A stretch of DNA of 64,000 bases, taken from the NCBI GenBank assembly GCA_030848545.1, contig JAVDCA010000005.1:62001-126000 (forward strand), written 5' to 3'. Numbering within the stretch: position 1 is the first letter of the stretch; each line of letters starts with the position of its first letter. Origin of the DNA: Astrobacterium formosum. Lineage in GTDB: Bacteria; Pseudomonadota; Alphaproteobacteria; Rhizobiales; Xanthobacteraceae. Below, piece by piece: positions 44,829 through 52,150 of the stretch. The position numbers and the translations under genes were made by a program. The notes beneath the pieces were generated by a model that saw nothing but the letters and a program-made list of their open reading frames with translations, made no database searches and was not told the origin of the DNA.

Positions 44829-44845
44829 TGTTGTCAATGACAACA
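44829..44845. promoter_or_regulatory. probable MarR operator, TGTTGTCA-A-TGACAACA
   Basis: A perfect 17-base palindrome with 8-base arms in the 187-base divergent region between the MarR operon and the ABC binding-protein gene. Such a site would coordinate uptake and catabolism. Confidence 0.75.
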
Positions 44846-44967
44846 TTTACATTCGAAAAACAAGATCGGCTCTACGCGGGCAAGTTCGGCCGCGAACCGA
44901 CGAAAACGAACATGCGGCAGCTTGCGGTCGAAACGCAGCATGCCGTCGACAAAGGGAGGACCTGACG

Positions 44968-46167
44968 ATGCGGTACTTGTGGATCCTGTTGGCGTCCTGT
45001 CTGGCAATCGGCTCTGCCAAAGCGGAGATGAACGGCGCCATTCGCATCGGCGTGTTGAACGACATGTCGAGCGTCTACGCGGATTTCCAGGGCCCCGGCT
45101 CGGTCCTGGCGGCGCAGATGGCGGCCGAGGACTTCGCCAAGATATCCAAGCGCAAGGTGGAAATCCTCTCTGCCGACCATCAGAACAAGCCCGACGTCGG
45201 CGCCGGCGTGGCGCGACGATGGCTCGATGTCGAGGGCATCGACATGATCGCCGACCTGCCCAACTCCGCGGTGGCGCTCGCGGTGTCGGACATCGTGCGT
45301 GAGAAGAACCGGGTGATGATCGGCTCGGGCGCCGGCACGGCGCTCCTGACCGGCGCCAGGTGCTCACCCAACACGGTCCATTGGACCTACGATACCTGGT
45401 CCATGGGACACGCACTCGCCCGCGGCGTCATCGAAGGCGGCGGCAAGTCGTGGTTCTTCGTCACCGCCGATTACGCATTCGGCCATGACCTCGAAAAGCA
45501 GGCGACCGACGAGATCATGGCAAGCGGCGGCAAGGTGATCGGCGCCGTTCGTCACCCGATCGGAACGTCGGACTTTTCCTCCTTCCTCCTGCAGGCCCAG
45601 TCGTCCGGCGCGCAGGTGATCGCTCTGGCCAATGCGGGCGGCGACACCGTCAACTCGGTCAAGCAGGCGGCGGAATTCAATCTCGGCGCCAAGCAGCAGA
45701 TCGTGGCGCTGATCTTCGACCTGCAAGCCGTACCCGCCCTCGGCCTCAAGACCGCCCAAGGGCTGACCGCCGTCAACGCCTTCTATTGGGACATGGACGA
45801 GAAGACCCGCGAGTGGTCGACCCGCTATCAGGCTCGCCATCCCAAGAAGATGATGCCCAACCACATGCATGCCGGTGTCTATGCCGGCACCCTCCATTAT
45901 CTCAAGGCGGTCGAAAAGGTCGGCTCCCCCGCCGACGGCAAGGCCGTAGTCGAAGCCATGAAGGCCATGCCGACCGACGATCCCCTGTTCGGTACCGGCC
46001 AGATCCGCGCCGACGGACGCAAATTGCATCCGATGTACCTGTTGCAGGTGAAGACGCCGGCGGAATCGAAATCCGAATGGGACGTATTCAAGGTGGCCGG
46101 CACGATTCCCGCCGACAAGGCGTTCCGCCCCCTCAAGGAGGGCGGCTGCCCGCTCGCCACCAACTGA
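44968..46167 (+). CDS. ABC transporter substrate-binding protein, probable aromatic acid (hydroxycinnamate) receptor
   Basis: A 399-residue type I periplasmic binding protein of the LivJ family. Signal peptide YLWILLASCLAIGSAKA, then IRIGVLNDMSSVYADFQG. Other landmarks are SADHQNKPDVGAGVARRWLD, TDLPNSAV-like ADLPNSAVALAVSDIVREKN, HWTYDTWSMGHALARGVIEG and FFVTADYAFGHDLE. This branch often binds aromatic acids (CouP-like) and is linked to catabolic genes; the divergent MarR operon supports that. The ATG at 44968 follows AAAGGGAGGA; the longer frame upstream is rejected because it runs through the operator. No permease genes follow. Confidence 0.9.
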   Translation: MRYLWILLASCLAIGSAKAEMNGAIRIGVLNDMSSVYADFQGPGSVLAAQMAAEDFAKISKRKVEILSADHQNKPDVGAGVARRWLDVEGIDMIADLPNSAVALAVSDIVREKNRVMIGSGAGTALLTGARCSPNTVHWTYDTWSMGHALARGVIEGGGKSWFFVTADYAFGHDLEKQATDEIMASGGKVIGAVRHPIGTSDFSSFLLQAQSSGAQVIALANAGGDTVNSVKQAAEFNLGAKQQIVALIFDLQAVPALGLKTAQGLTAVNAFYWDMDEKTREWSTRYQARHPKKMMPNHMHAGVYAGTLHYLKAVEKVGSPADGKAVVEAMKAMPTDDPLFGTGQIRADGRKLHPMYLLQVKTPAESKSEWDVFKVAGTIPADKAFRPLKEGGCPLATN

Positions 46168-46202
46168 AAACCAGCTTCGGCTGATCGGCTTGCCGGTGCC
46201 GC

Positions 46203-46227
46203 CCGTGCGGGAGAAAACACCGCACGG
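46203..46227. terminator. possible terminator hairpin between convergent genes
   Basis: CCGTGCG-11 bases-CGCACGG between the stops of the ABC binding-protein gene and the eipB-like gene; no T-run follows on the plus strand. Confidence 0.3.
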
Positions 46228-46237
46228 CCGCGTCTGC

Positions 46238-47146
46238 TCACTTGCAGGCCGGTGCGTCCTTGACCTCGAGCTGGCTCATCTCGCCTCCGACGACGAAGTC
46301 GCCATAGTCGAGTTTCAGGTCACGCGAGATACCGTTCTCGTAAAGCTCGAAACTGATCGCGTAGACGGGCGTCTGCTCGCCGTCGGTCTTCTTGGCAGAA
46401 TCGAAATAGCTGATGGTGACCGGCCAGCGCTTGAGCGTGGCGAGTTCCTGCTTGCCGGCAGCGGCGTCGGTCGGCTTCCTGTCGTCCGGCGCAATTTCGG
46501 CGCCGATGACCGTAAGGGTTTCATAGATCTTCTCGCCGCCGTCGGAGCCGTCGAAGACCTTGACCTCGACGAGGCTCTTGCCGGCCCGCGCCGCCTCGAT
46601 GATGGTGCGCATGTGCTCGGTCGGGAACACCAGTTCCTTGGCCACGGCGAAACTCTTCGGCGCCGGCTTGTCGAGTTTCACGTCGACCTTGCCGTCATCG
46701 CGCTCGGCGCGGCCATCGACGCCGTCGACCGGCTTGCGGTCGACGAAGTTCTGCGAATTGAAGCGGAAGCTTTTGGCCGCGCCGTCTTCCCAGGTGGTGG
46801 CGCGCAGGTCCGAGAGGGCCACCTTGCCCTCGCCGGAGTCGAGTTCGGAAACCTGCCGGAACTGGAGCGCGTACCCCTCGCAGGACGAACCCGAGAAGTC
46901 GTAGAGGATACGCCCGCGCACCTGTTCCAGCGCGCGCTTGCCGCGCGAGCGCAACAACTTGAGGTCGTAGACGGCACGATGGGGGGCGAGCGCCACGGCG
47001 GGAGCCGCCGTCACTGCGGGAGCCGCCACCACGGAGGGAGCTGCCGGCGCCGCCATGCTGTTCGCGGCGAGCGGCAGCGAGAGCATGGCCAGCCCGGCCA
47101 AGACCCGCCCGAACCGCCTCGAAAACCGCATGGAATGGACCCGCAT
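46238..47146 (-). CDS. eipB: EipB-like (DUF1849) periplasmic cell-envelope integrity protein
   Basis: A 302-residue exported protein of DUF1849, whose Brucella member EipB is a beta-spiral periplasmic protein needed for envelope integrity. Signal region RVLAGLAMLSLPLAANSMAA is followed by an Ala/Pro/Val-rich linker and the family start ALAPHRAVYDLKL. The two Cys that form a disulfide in the family are present: SGSSCEGYAL and the C-terminal DAPACK. The ATG at 47146, behind GAGAGGCGAGG, is preferred over 47167. It is a single gene, divergent from a RidA-like gene. Confidence 0.9.
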   Translation of the reverse strand: MRVHSMRFSRRFGRVLAGLAMLSLPLAANSMAAPAAPSVVAAPAVTAAPAVALAPHRAVYDLKLLRSRGKRALEQVRGRILYDFSGSSCEGYALQFRQVSELDSGEGKVALSDLRATTWEDGAAKSFRFNSQNFVDRKPVDGVDGRAERDDGKVDVKLDKPAPKSFAVAKELVFPTEHMRTIIEAARAGKSLVEVKVFDGSDGGEKIYETLTVIGAEIAPDDRKPTDAAAGKQELATLKRWPVTISYFDSAKKTDGEQTPVYAISFELYENGISRDLKLDYGDFVVGGEMSQLEVKDAPACK

Positions 47147-47305
47147 TGAGCCTCGCCTCTCGGTCATGGTCGCATGGCCGCACCATAGTGGCGTCGTTCC
47201 CGCCGTGCAACCAACCCGCCAAACACGGACTTGCGCGGAACCCGCCGATCAGCGCACATTCGCCGCCGTCCGGCGACCACGCTGCGGATGGCGCCGGGAC
47301 GCCAC

Positions 47306-47340
47306 ATCACGACACGTTTATCACGTATCACGACACGTTT
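47306..47340 (+). repeat. direct repeat ATCACGACACGTTT x2 upstream of the RidA-like gene
   Basis: The 14-base unit occurs at 47306-47319 and 47327-47340, 21 bases apart (two helical turns), ending 12 bases before the ATG at 47353. It could be a tandem regulator site or a leader duplication. Confidence 0.55.
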
Positions 47341-47352
47341 CAGGAGAACGGC

Positions 47353-47817
47353 ATGGCCGGAATGGTGGAGAAGAAACTCGAAGAGCTGGGCATCGTTCTG
47401 CCGACGCCGGCGGCGCCGGTCGCCAATTATGTCGGCTTCGTGCGCTCGGGCCGTCTCATCGTGGTCTCCGGTCAATTGTGCCTGGGTTCCGACGGCAAGC
47501 TGATCGCCGGCAAACTCGGCGCCGGCGTCTCCGTCGAGGACGGGCAGCGGGCGGCGCGGGCGAGCGCCATCAATGTCCTGGCCCAGCTCAAGGCCGCCTT
47601 GGGCGATCTCGACAAAGTGACCCGGGTGGTCCGTCTCGGCGGTTTCATCGCCTGCGAGCCCGCCTTCGTCGACATGGCCAAGGTCATGAACGGCGCTTCG
47701 GACCTCATGGTGTCGGTGTTTGGCGAAAAGGGCCGGCACGCCCGCACCACCATCGGCGTCAGCGCCCTGCCGTTGGACGCCGCCGTCGAGGTGGAAGGCA
47801 TGTTCGAGGTCGACTGA
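47353..47817 (+). CDS. RidA/YjgF-like protein (long, YjgH-type subgroup)
   Basis: A 154-residue member of the RidA superfamily. VANYVGFVRSGRLIVVSGQL, SAINVLAQLKAALGDLDKV and GGFIACEPAFVDMAKVMNGA are typical of the longer alphaproteobacterial subgroup, and the active-site-equivalent Arg is kept in GRHARTTIGVSALPL. Canonical RidA deaminates reactive imines; activity in this subgroup is not established. GGAGAA precedes the ATG. Confidence 0.9.
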   Translation: MAGMVEKKLEELGIVLPTPAAPVANYVGFVRSGRLIVVSGQLCLGSDGKLIAGKLGAGVSVEDGQRAARASAINVLAQLKAALGDLDKVTRVVRLGGFIACEPAFVDMAKVMNGASDLMVSVFGEKGRHARTTIGVSALPLDAAVEVEGMFEVD

Positions 47818-47916
47818 AAAAGGCTCCCGAACGGCGATCTCGTCATCGCCGTTCACATTTCCGCCTTGGCGTACGGGTTGCATGGGCGAGGTCGGCGACA
47901 GCAATGACCAGCGCCC

Positions 47917-49116
47917 ATGGATCCGAATACACAACAAACAGTGCAAGTGGCGGTTGCGGCCGCCGTCGAGGAGATCGGCGCGATCGCCTGGGAGGCTTGC
48001 GCCAACCCTTCCGGTATTCCGTATAACCCCTTCATAGCGTACGATTTCCTGCGGGCATTGGAGACCTCCGGGTCGGCTGGCCGCAAGACCGGCTGGGCGC
48101 CCCAGCATCTCGTCGTCCGCGCCGACGACGGCGATGTTCTGGGCGTCTGCCCCTGCTACCTGAAGTCCCATTCCCGTGGCGAATACGTCTTCGACGCCGG
48201 CTGGGCCGATGCCTACGAGCGTGCGGGGGGCGACTACTATCCCAAGCTCCAGGTTTCGGTGCCGTTCACCCCCGCGACCGGGCGCCGGCTTCTCGCCGCA
48301 CCGGGGCCGCAGGAGGCGGTGGTCGAGGCGGCGCTCGCCCAGGCGCTCGTGGAACTCACGCGACTGCGGCAGGCCTCGTCGGCGCACGTCACCTTCCTGC
48401 CCCAAGCCCAATGGGAGATGCTCGGACGACGCGGATTCCTGCAGCGGACCGACCAGCAATTCCACTGGGACAATGCCGGCTACGCGGATTTCGACGCCTT
48501 CCTGACCGAACTCGCCTCGCGCAAGCGCAAGGTCCTCAAACGCGAACGGCGCGACGCCCTCGCGGCCGGCATCGACATCGTCTGGCTGACCGGTTCGGAT
48601 CTCACCGAGGCCGCCTGGGATGCGTTCTTCGCCTTCTACCAGGAGACCAGCTCGCGCAAGTGGGGCCGACCCTATCTGACCCGGACATTCTTCTCGCTCG
48701 TGGGCGAACGCATGGCCGATCGCATCCTGCTGGTGATGGCCAGGCGCGCCGGCCGCTTCATCGCCGGCGCGCTCAACTTCATCGGCGGCGACACCCTGTT
48801 CGGGCGCCACTGGGGCGCGATCGAGCACCATCCATTCCTGCACTTCGAGCTGTGCTACTATCAGGCGATCGATTTCGCCATTGCGCGCGGACTGAGGCGC
48901 GTGGAGGCCGGCGCTCAAGGGGAACACAAGATCGCGCGCGGCTATCTGCCGAGCACCACCTATTCGGCCCACTACATCGCCGACCCGTCCCTGCGGCGCG
49001 CCATCGCCGACTATCTGCAGCACGAACGTGCCTATGTGGCCTCGGCGGCAGAAGAGCTGACGACCTGCTCGCCGTTCAGGCATGCCGACGCCGAATCCCT
49101 CGACCAGGACACCTGA
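47917..49116 (+). CDS. FemAB-like (DUF482) GNAT-fold protein
   Basis: A 399-residue protein of the FemAB-like family PF04339 (DUF482), with two GNAT-like folds. Typical segments are NPSGIPYNPFIAYDFLRALE, GWADAYERAGGDYYPKLQVS, FHWDNAGYADFDAFLTELAS, RKRKVLKRERRDALAAGIDI and GRHWGAIEHHPFLHFELCYY. FemAB relatives transfer amino acids to peptidoglycan or modify cell-surface peptides; the role of this branch is not settled. A single-gene unit ahead of a repeat and a HIT gene. Confidence 0.88.
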   Translation: MDPNTQQTVQVAVAAAVEEIGAIAWEACANPSGIPYNPFIAYDFLRALETSGSAGRKTGWAPQHLVVRADDGDVLGVCPCYLKSHSRGEYVFDAGWADAYERAGGDYYPKLQVSVPFTPATGRRLLAAPGPQEAVVEAALAQALVELTRLRQASSAHVTFLPQAQWEMLGRRGFLQRTDQQFHWDNAGYADFDAFLTELASRKRKVLKRERRDALAAGIDIVWLTGSDLTEAAWDAFFAFYQETSSRKWGRPYLTRTFFSLVGERMADRILLVMARRAGRFIAGALNFIGGDTLFGRHWGAIEHHPFLHFELCYYQAIDFAIARGLRRVEAGAQGEHKIARGYLPSTTYSAHYIADPSLRRAIADYLQHERAYVASAAEELTTCSPFRHADAESLDQDT

Positions 49117-49141
49117 TACTGACTTCGGCTGATCAGTTCCG

Positions 49142-49254
49142 CGGTCATTCCGGGGCGCGCGCCAGCGCGAACCCGGAATCCAACCACATGCACAGAATTC
49201 GGAACTGGATTCCGGGTTCGGCCTTCGGCCATCCATACATGACGGAATTGATTG
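49142..49254. repeat. extragenic palindrome with 15-bp perfect arms
   Basis: CGAACCCGGAATCCA at 49168-49182 is repeated inverted at 49206-49220. Outer sequences CGGTCATTCCGGGG and CATGACGG complete an element typical of Bradyrhizobium-like intergenic DNA. It fills most of the gap between the FemAB-like and HIT genes. Confidence 0.8.
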
Positions 49255-49361
49255 GCCGAACTCCGTATGAGTCTTCATCCGGCGCCTTCGCATCGGATGC
49301 TATGTTCGGCCACCGACTGGGCTATGATGGGACCGTTCCGTACCCGCCCAGAAGACTTGCC

Positions 49362-49397
49362 ATGAGACCTGCCATGAGACCTGCCGTGAGACCTGCC
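49362..49397 (+). repeat. 12-bp tandem repeat carrying alternative starts of the HIT gene
   Basis: ATGAGACCTGCC occurs twice (49362, 49374), then GTGAGACCTGCC (49386), followed by the ATG at 49398. The repeat is in frame with the HIT gene and would encode MRPA-MRPA-VRPA before MDYDPQN. Start codons therefore stand at 12-base intervals. Confidence 0.8.
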
Positions 49398-49817
49398 ATG
49401 GACTACGACCCGCAAAACATCTTCGCGAAAATCCTGCGTGGCGAACTGCCCTGCCACAAGATCTACGAGGACGATCGCGCTTTCGCCTTTCTCGACATCA
49501 TGCCGCGCGCGCCCGGCCATGCTCTGGTGTTGCCGAAGGCGCCGGCGCGCAACCTGCTCGACATATCGCCTGATGATCTCGCCCACGTCATGAAAGTGGC
49601 GCAGAAGATCGCCATCGCGGCCAAGTCCGTCTTTGCCGCCGACGGCATCACCTTGCAGCAATTTTCGGAAGCCGCGGGCGGCCAGATCGTCTTCCATCTC
49701 CACGTGCACGTCATTCCGCGTCACGACAACGTGGCGCTCAAGCCGCCGGCGAGCTTCAAGGAAGACCCTGCGGTCCTGTCCGAACAGGCGCTCAAGCTCG
49801 CGGCCGCCCTGCGCTGA
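49398..49817 (+). CDS. HIT-family nucleotide-binding hydrolase
   Basis: A 139-residue histidine-triad protein of the HINT/Fhit superfamily, which typically hydrolyses nucleoside phosphoramidates or acyl-adenylates. The triad is intact in GQIVFHLHVHVIPRHD. IFAKILRGELPCHKIYEDD and APGHALVLPKAPARNLLDI are standard. I place the start at 49398, the first residue of family-like sequence; three in-frame starts lie at 12-base steps upstream in a tandem repeat and any could be used, adding 4, 8 or 12 residues. Confidence 0.92.
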   Translation: MDYDPQNIFAKILRGELPCHKIYEDDRAFAFLDIMPRAPGHALVLPKAPARNLLDISPDDLAHVMKVAQKIAIAAKSVFAADGITLQQFSEAAGGQIVFHLHVHVIPRHDNVALKPPASFKEDPAVLSEQALKLAAALR

Positions 49818-49916
49818 TCCCCACGACGTGCCGGCGTCGCCGACGCCGTCGTTCGAAGTCGTAATTTGAAGTCGTGGGTCACAGCGAAGCTTGACCGGGA
49901 CAACGCGCCGCGGACG

Positions 49917-50150
49917 CTACGACGCGCGTGGAGGCGGGTATGCCCCGTGGGGGGCAAAGCCCATGCGTTGCACATCCTGCTTGCCGCAGGCATCGCACCG
50001 GAAGGTGCGAACCTCCATCTCTTCGTCCACAGGATCGATTTCCAGGAGCGCCAACGACATGCCGGCGCCGCAGCGGGGGCACAAGGGCAGCAGGAAAGCG
50101 TTGGCTGACGCCCGCCGATTTTTTTGGTCACGCGGCTTCATTCTCACCAT
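49917..50150 (-). CDS. small zinc-ribbon protein, function unknown
   Basis: A 77-residue basic protein with two CxxC pairs, CPRCGAGMSLALLEI and FRCDACGKQDVQRMGF, separated by an acidic strand (DPVDEEMEVRTF). This is a zinc-ribbon layout. The ATG at 50150 or a second at 50141 may start it. The family is not one I can name; it may be a nucleic-acid or protein adaptor. The preserved Cys spacing argues that it is a real gene despite its length. Confidence 0.55.
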   Translation of the reverse strand: MVRMKPRDQKNRRASANAFLLPLCPRCGAGMSLALLEIDPVDEEMEVRTFRCDACGKQDVQRMGFAPHGAYPPPRAS

Positions 50151-50238
50151 CCACTCGTCGGTGCGTCGCCCCCCATGTGCTTCGCGAAGATGCCAGCCTC
50201 GGCGAAATGTTCGAGACGCGACTCAGGAAACAAAGCCC

Positions 50239-50254
50239 GACACAGAATTGTGTC
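50239..50254. promoter_or_regulatory. palindrome GACACAGAATTGTGTC
   Basis: A perfect palindrome, GACACA-GAAT-TGTGTC, 88 bases upstream of the zinc-ribbon start and in the only long gap beside it. Possible operator; also possible chance hairpin. Confidence 0.35.
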
Positions 50255-50339
50255 ATTGCAGCGCCAAAATTGCGGTTTTTGGACCCACAACCCTGACTTT
50301 AAAGGGGCAACCGACGAACATGGGCGGCGCGGCATCTCC

Positions 50340-50594
50340 CTAAGGCTCCCCGCCGCCGGTTCGTGACCTCAATTGATCGAGGATGTAGACCCGCACAGCC
50401 GACGACAGGTTCGCTCCTTCGCGGCGGCCGGCATTGATGGCATGGACCAAATCGGACACCGTGCGGTTCTGGCGTCGCGCAAGGCTTTTGAGCTCGGACC
50501 AGAACGCATCCTCGATGCTGATGCTGGTCTTCTGCCCGGCGACCACCACCGATCGTTTGACGACGGTCGACTGCCGCGGTTCTTCGGCGTTCAT
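50340..50594 (-). CDS. ribbon-helix-helix domain protein
   Basis: An 84-residue protein of the RHH_4 type: VKRSVVVAGQKTSISIEDAF forms the DNA-binding strand and first helix, WSELKSLARRQNRTVSDLVH and INAGRREGANLSSAVRVYIL the helices. Such proteins are small DNA binders widespread in alphaproteobacteria. It lies upstream of and divergent to the REC-EAL gene, so it could regulate it; that is inference. No toxin gene is adjacent. Confidence 0.85.
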   Translation of the reverse strand: MNAEEPRQSTVVKRSVVVAGQKTSISIEDAFWSELKSLARRQNRTVSDLVHAINAGRREGANLSSAVRVYILDQLRSRTGGGEP

Positions 50595-50793
50595 TGCGGC
50601 TCCGGGAGGGACACGTTCAGTGTCCGGTCCCGGTCAACATTTCCCGGTCAGCGCGGGTTCCCCCGCCAATTCAGCACGCCGCATTCGTTCTCACGCCCGT
50701 TTAGGTAGTACACCCGACGGCACGCGCCGATTAAGCGTTCTTTGAGTAATAGTGCGCAGTATTTTCGCACGACTTAGTCGAAAAAACCGTCGG

Positions 50794-50799
50794 TATAAT
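50794..50799 (+). promoter_or_regulatory. -10-like TATAAT in an AT-rich patch before the REC-EAL gene
   Basis: GGTATAATATT, about 42 bases before the ATG at 50841, in the most AT-rich stretch of the window (50770-50835), which also repeats TAATATT. A -35 box is not convincing (TTAGTC at 50774, spacing too short). Confidence 0.45.
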
Positions 50800-50840
50800 A
50801 TTGCCGGCGTCTAATATTATTATTTTACCGAGAGGCCGGA

Positions 50841-52088
50841 ATGCAGTCGAACTCGGATACCGGTGCACCGACTCGGTCATACGCCTACGTTCTCGACGAC
50901 GACGAGCGGATCGGCACGCTGGTCTGCCAATTCCTGGTCGCGTGCGGTTATCAACCCAAACAGTTCTCGACTCCGCTGCCGTTCTTCACCGAAACGAAGA
51001 CGGCCAGTCCCGAACTCGTGGTGCTCGATCTCGCCCTCGGGGAATCGGACGCCGTCGACGTCATCCGGCATCTCGAGATCCTGAAGTTCAAGGGAAACGT
51101 GCTGCTCATCAGCGGCCGGGACCAATCGGTCCTGCACGAGATCGAAGAAATCGGCACCGCCCATGGGCTGGCGATGCTACCGCCGCTGCAGAAGCCGTTT
51201 CGTCTGGCGGACCTCAAGACGAGCCTCGCGGCAGCATCCGATCTCGTCGCGCGTCGGAAGCCGACACTCGTTTCGGCACCGTCCCAGCGCGACGTCGACC
51301 TCGCAGAAGCTTTGCGCAACAACTGGCTGGAGGTCTGGTACCAGCCGAAACTCGACTTGAGAACCCGTATGGTGTGCGGCGCCGAAGCGCTGCTCAGAGC
51401 GCGCCATCCCGTTCACGGGCTCGTCATGCCGGTCGACCTCCTGCCCCCGACCCACGATCCTCTCTACCAGCCGCTGACCCGGTTCGTCCTGCGGCAGGCG
51501 CTCTCCGATTGGTACCGCTTCGCCGACCAACAACTTTTCATCAAGCTTTCGGTCAATGTGCCGGTCTCGGTCCTTTGCGCGCCGGAGTTCATCCGCATGG
51601 TGCGCGAGATGCTTCCGTCCGACCCGAAATTTCCCGGTCTGATCATCGAGATCACCGAAGACGAAGTGGTGCGCGATGCCGATACCGTGCGCGAACTCGC
51701 CGCACAGTTGAAGATCTATAATGTCTGGCTTTCGATCGACGACTTCGGTTCCGCATATTCGTCGCTCGCGCGCCTGCTCGAAATTCCATGCAAGGAACTC
51801 AAGATCGACCGTCAGTTCGTGGCCAACTGCTCCGTCGAGCCGCTCAAACATGCACTATGCCAGACGGTCGTCGATCTCGCCCATCGGGTCGGGGTCAGCG
51901 TCTGTGCCGAAGGCATCGAGACGGCCGGCGATTTGCGCACCCTGATCGAAATCGATTGCGATACCGCCCAGGGCTTCCTGTTCGCCAAGCCGATGAAGGC
52001 GGACGTGCTCATCGACGTTCTCGTCAAGAAGCGCATGCCGCCGGCCGGAATGGCCACGGATGTCAATCGTGGCAGCGCCCGGGCCTGA
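50841..52088 (+). CDS. REC-EAL response regulator, cyclic di-GMP phosphodiesterase
   Basis: A 415-residue cytoplasmic regulator. The receiver has the acidic pocket YVLDDDERIG, phosphoacceptor Asp63 (LVVLDLALGESD), Ser91 and Lys118 (LQKPF). The EAL domain is complete: EALLR at 182-186, SVNVPVSVL with the metal Asn, IIEITEDEV, LSIDDFGSAYSSLARL, KELKIDRQFV, CAEGIETAGD and QGFLFAKPM. It should therefore hydrolyse cyclic di-GMP under phosphorylation control. It is followed at 62 bases by a large hybrid kinase in the same direction, a likely partner. It counters the PleD cyclase encoded elsewhere in the window. Confidence 0.94.
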   Translation: MQSNSDTGAPTRSYAYVLDDDERIGTLVCQFLVACGYQPKQFSTPLPFFTETKTASPELVVLDLALGESDAVDVIRHLEILKFKGNVLLISGRDQSVLHEIEEIGTAHGLAMLPPLQKPFRLADLKTSLAAASDLVARRKPTLVSAPSQRDVDLAEALRNNWLEVWYQPKLDLRTRMVCGAEALLRARHPVHGLVMPVDLLPPTHDPLYQPLTRFVLRQALSDWYRFADQQLFIKLSVNVPVSVLCAPEFIRMVREMLPSDPKFPGLIIEITEDEVVRDADTVRELAAQLKIYNVWLSIDDFGSAYSSLARLLEIPCKELKIDRQFVANCSVEPLKHALCQTVVDLAHRVGVSVCAEGIETAGDLRTLIEIDCDTAQGFLFAKPMKADVLIDVLVKKRMPPAGMATDVNRGSARA

Positions 52089-52150
52089 GAGCCATCATGC
52101 GCCGATGCCGGCGCACAAGGGGCGATCTTCGAGGGAGCTCGTTACGGACG

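Noticed and set aside
50123..50366. 80-codon plus-strand frame opposite the zinc-ribbon promoter region
   Set aside because: Overlaps the ribbon-helix-helix gene and the palindrome; composition is shadow-like and there is no start signal.
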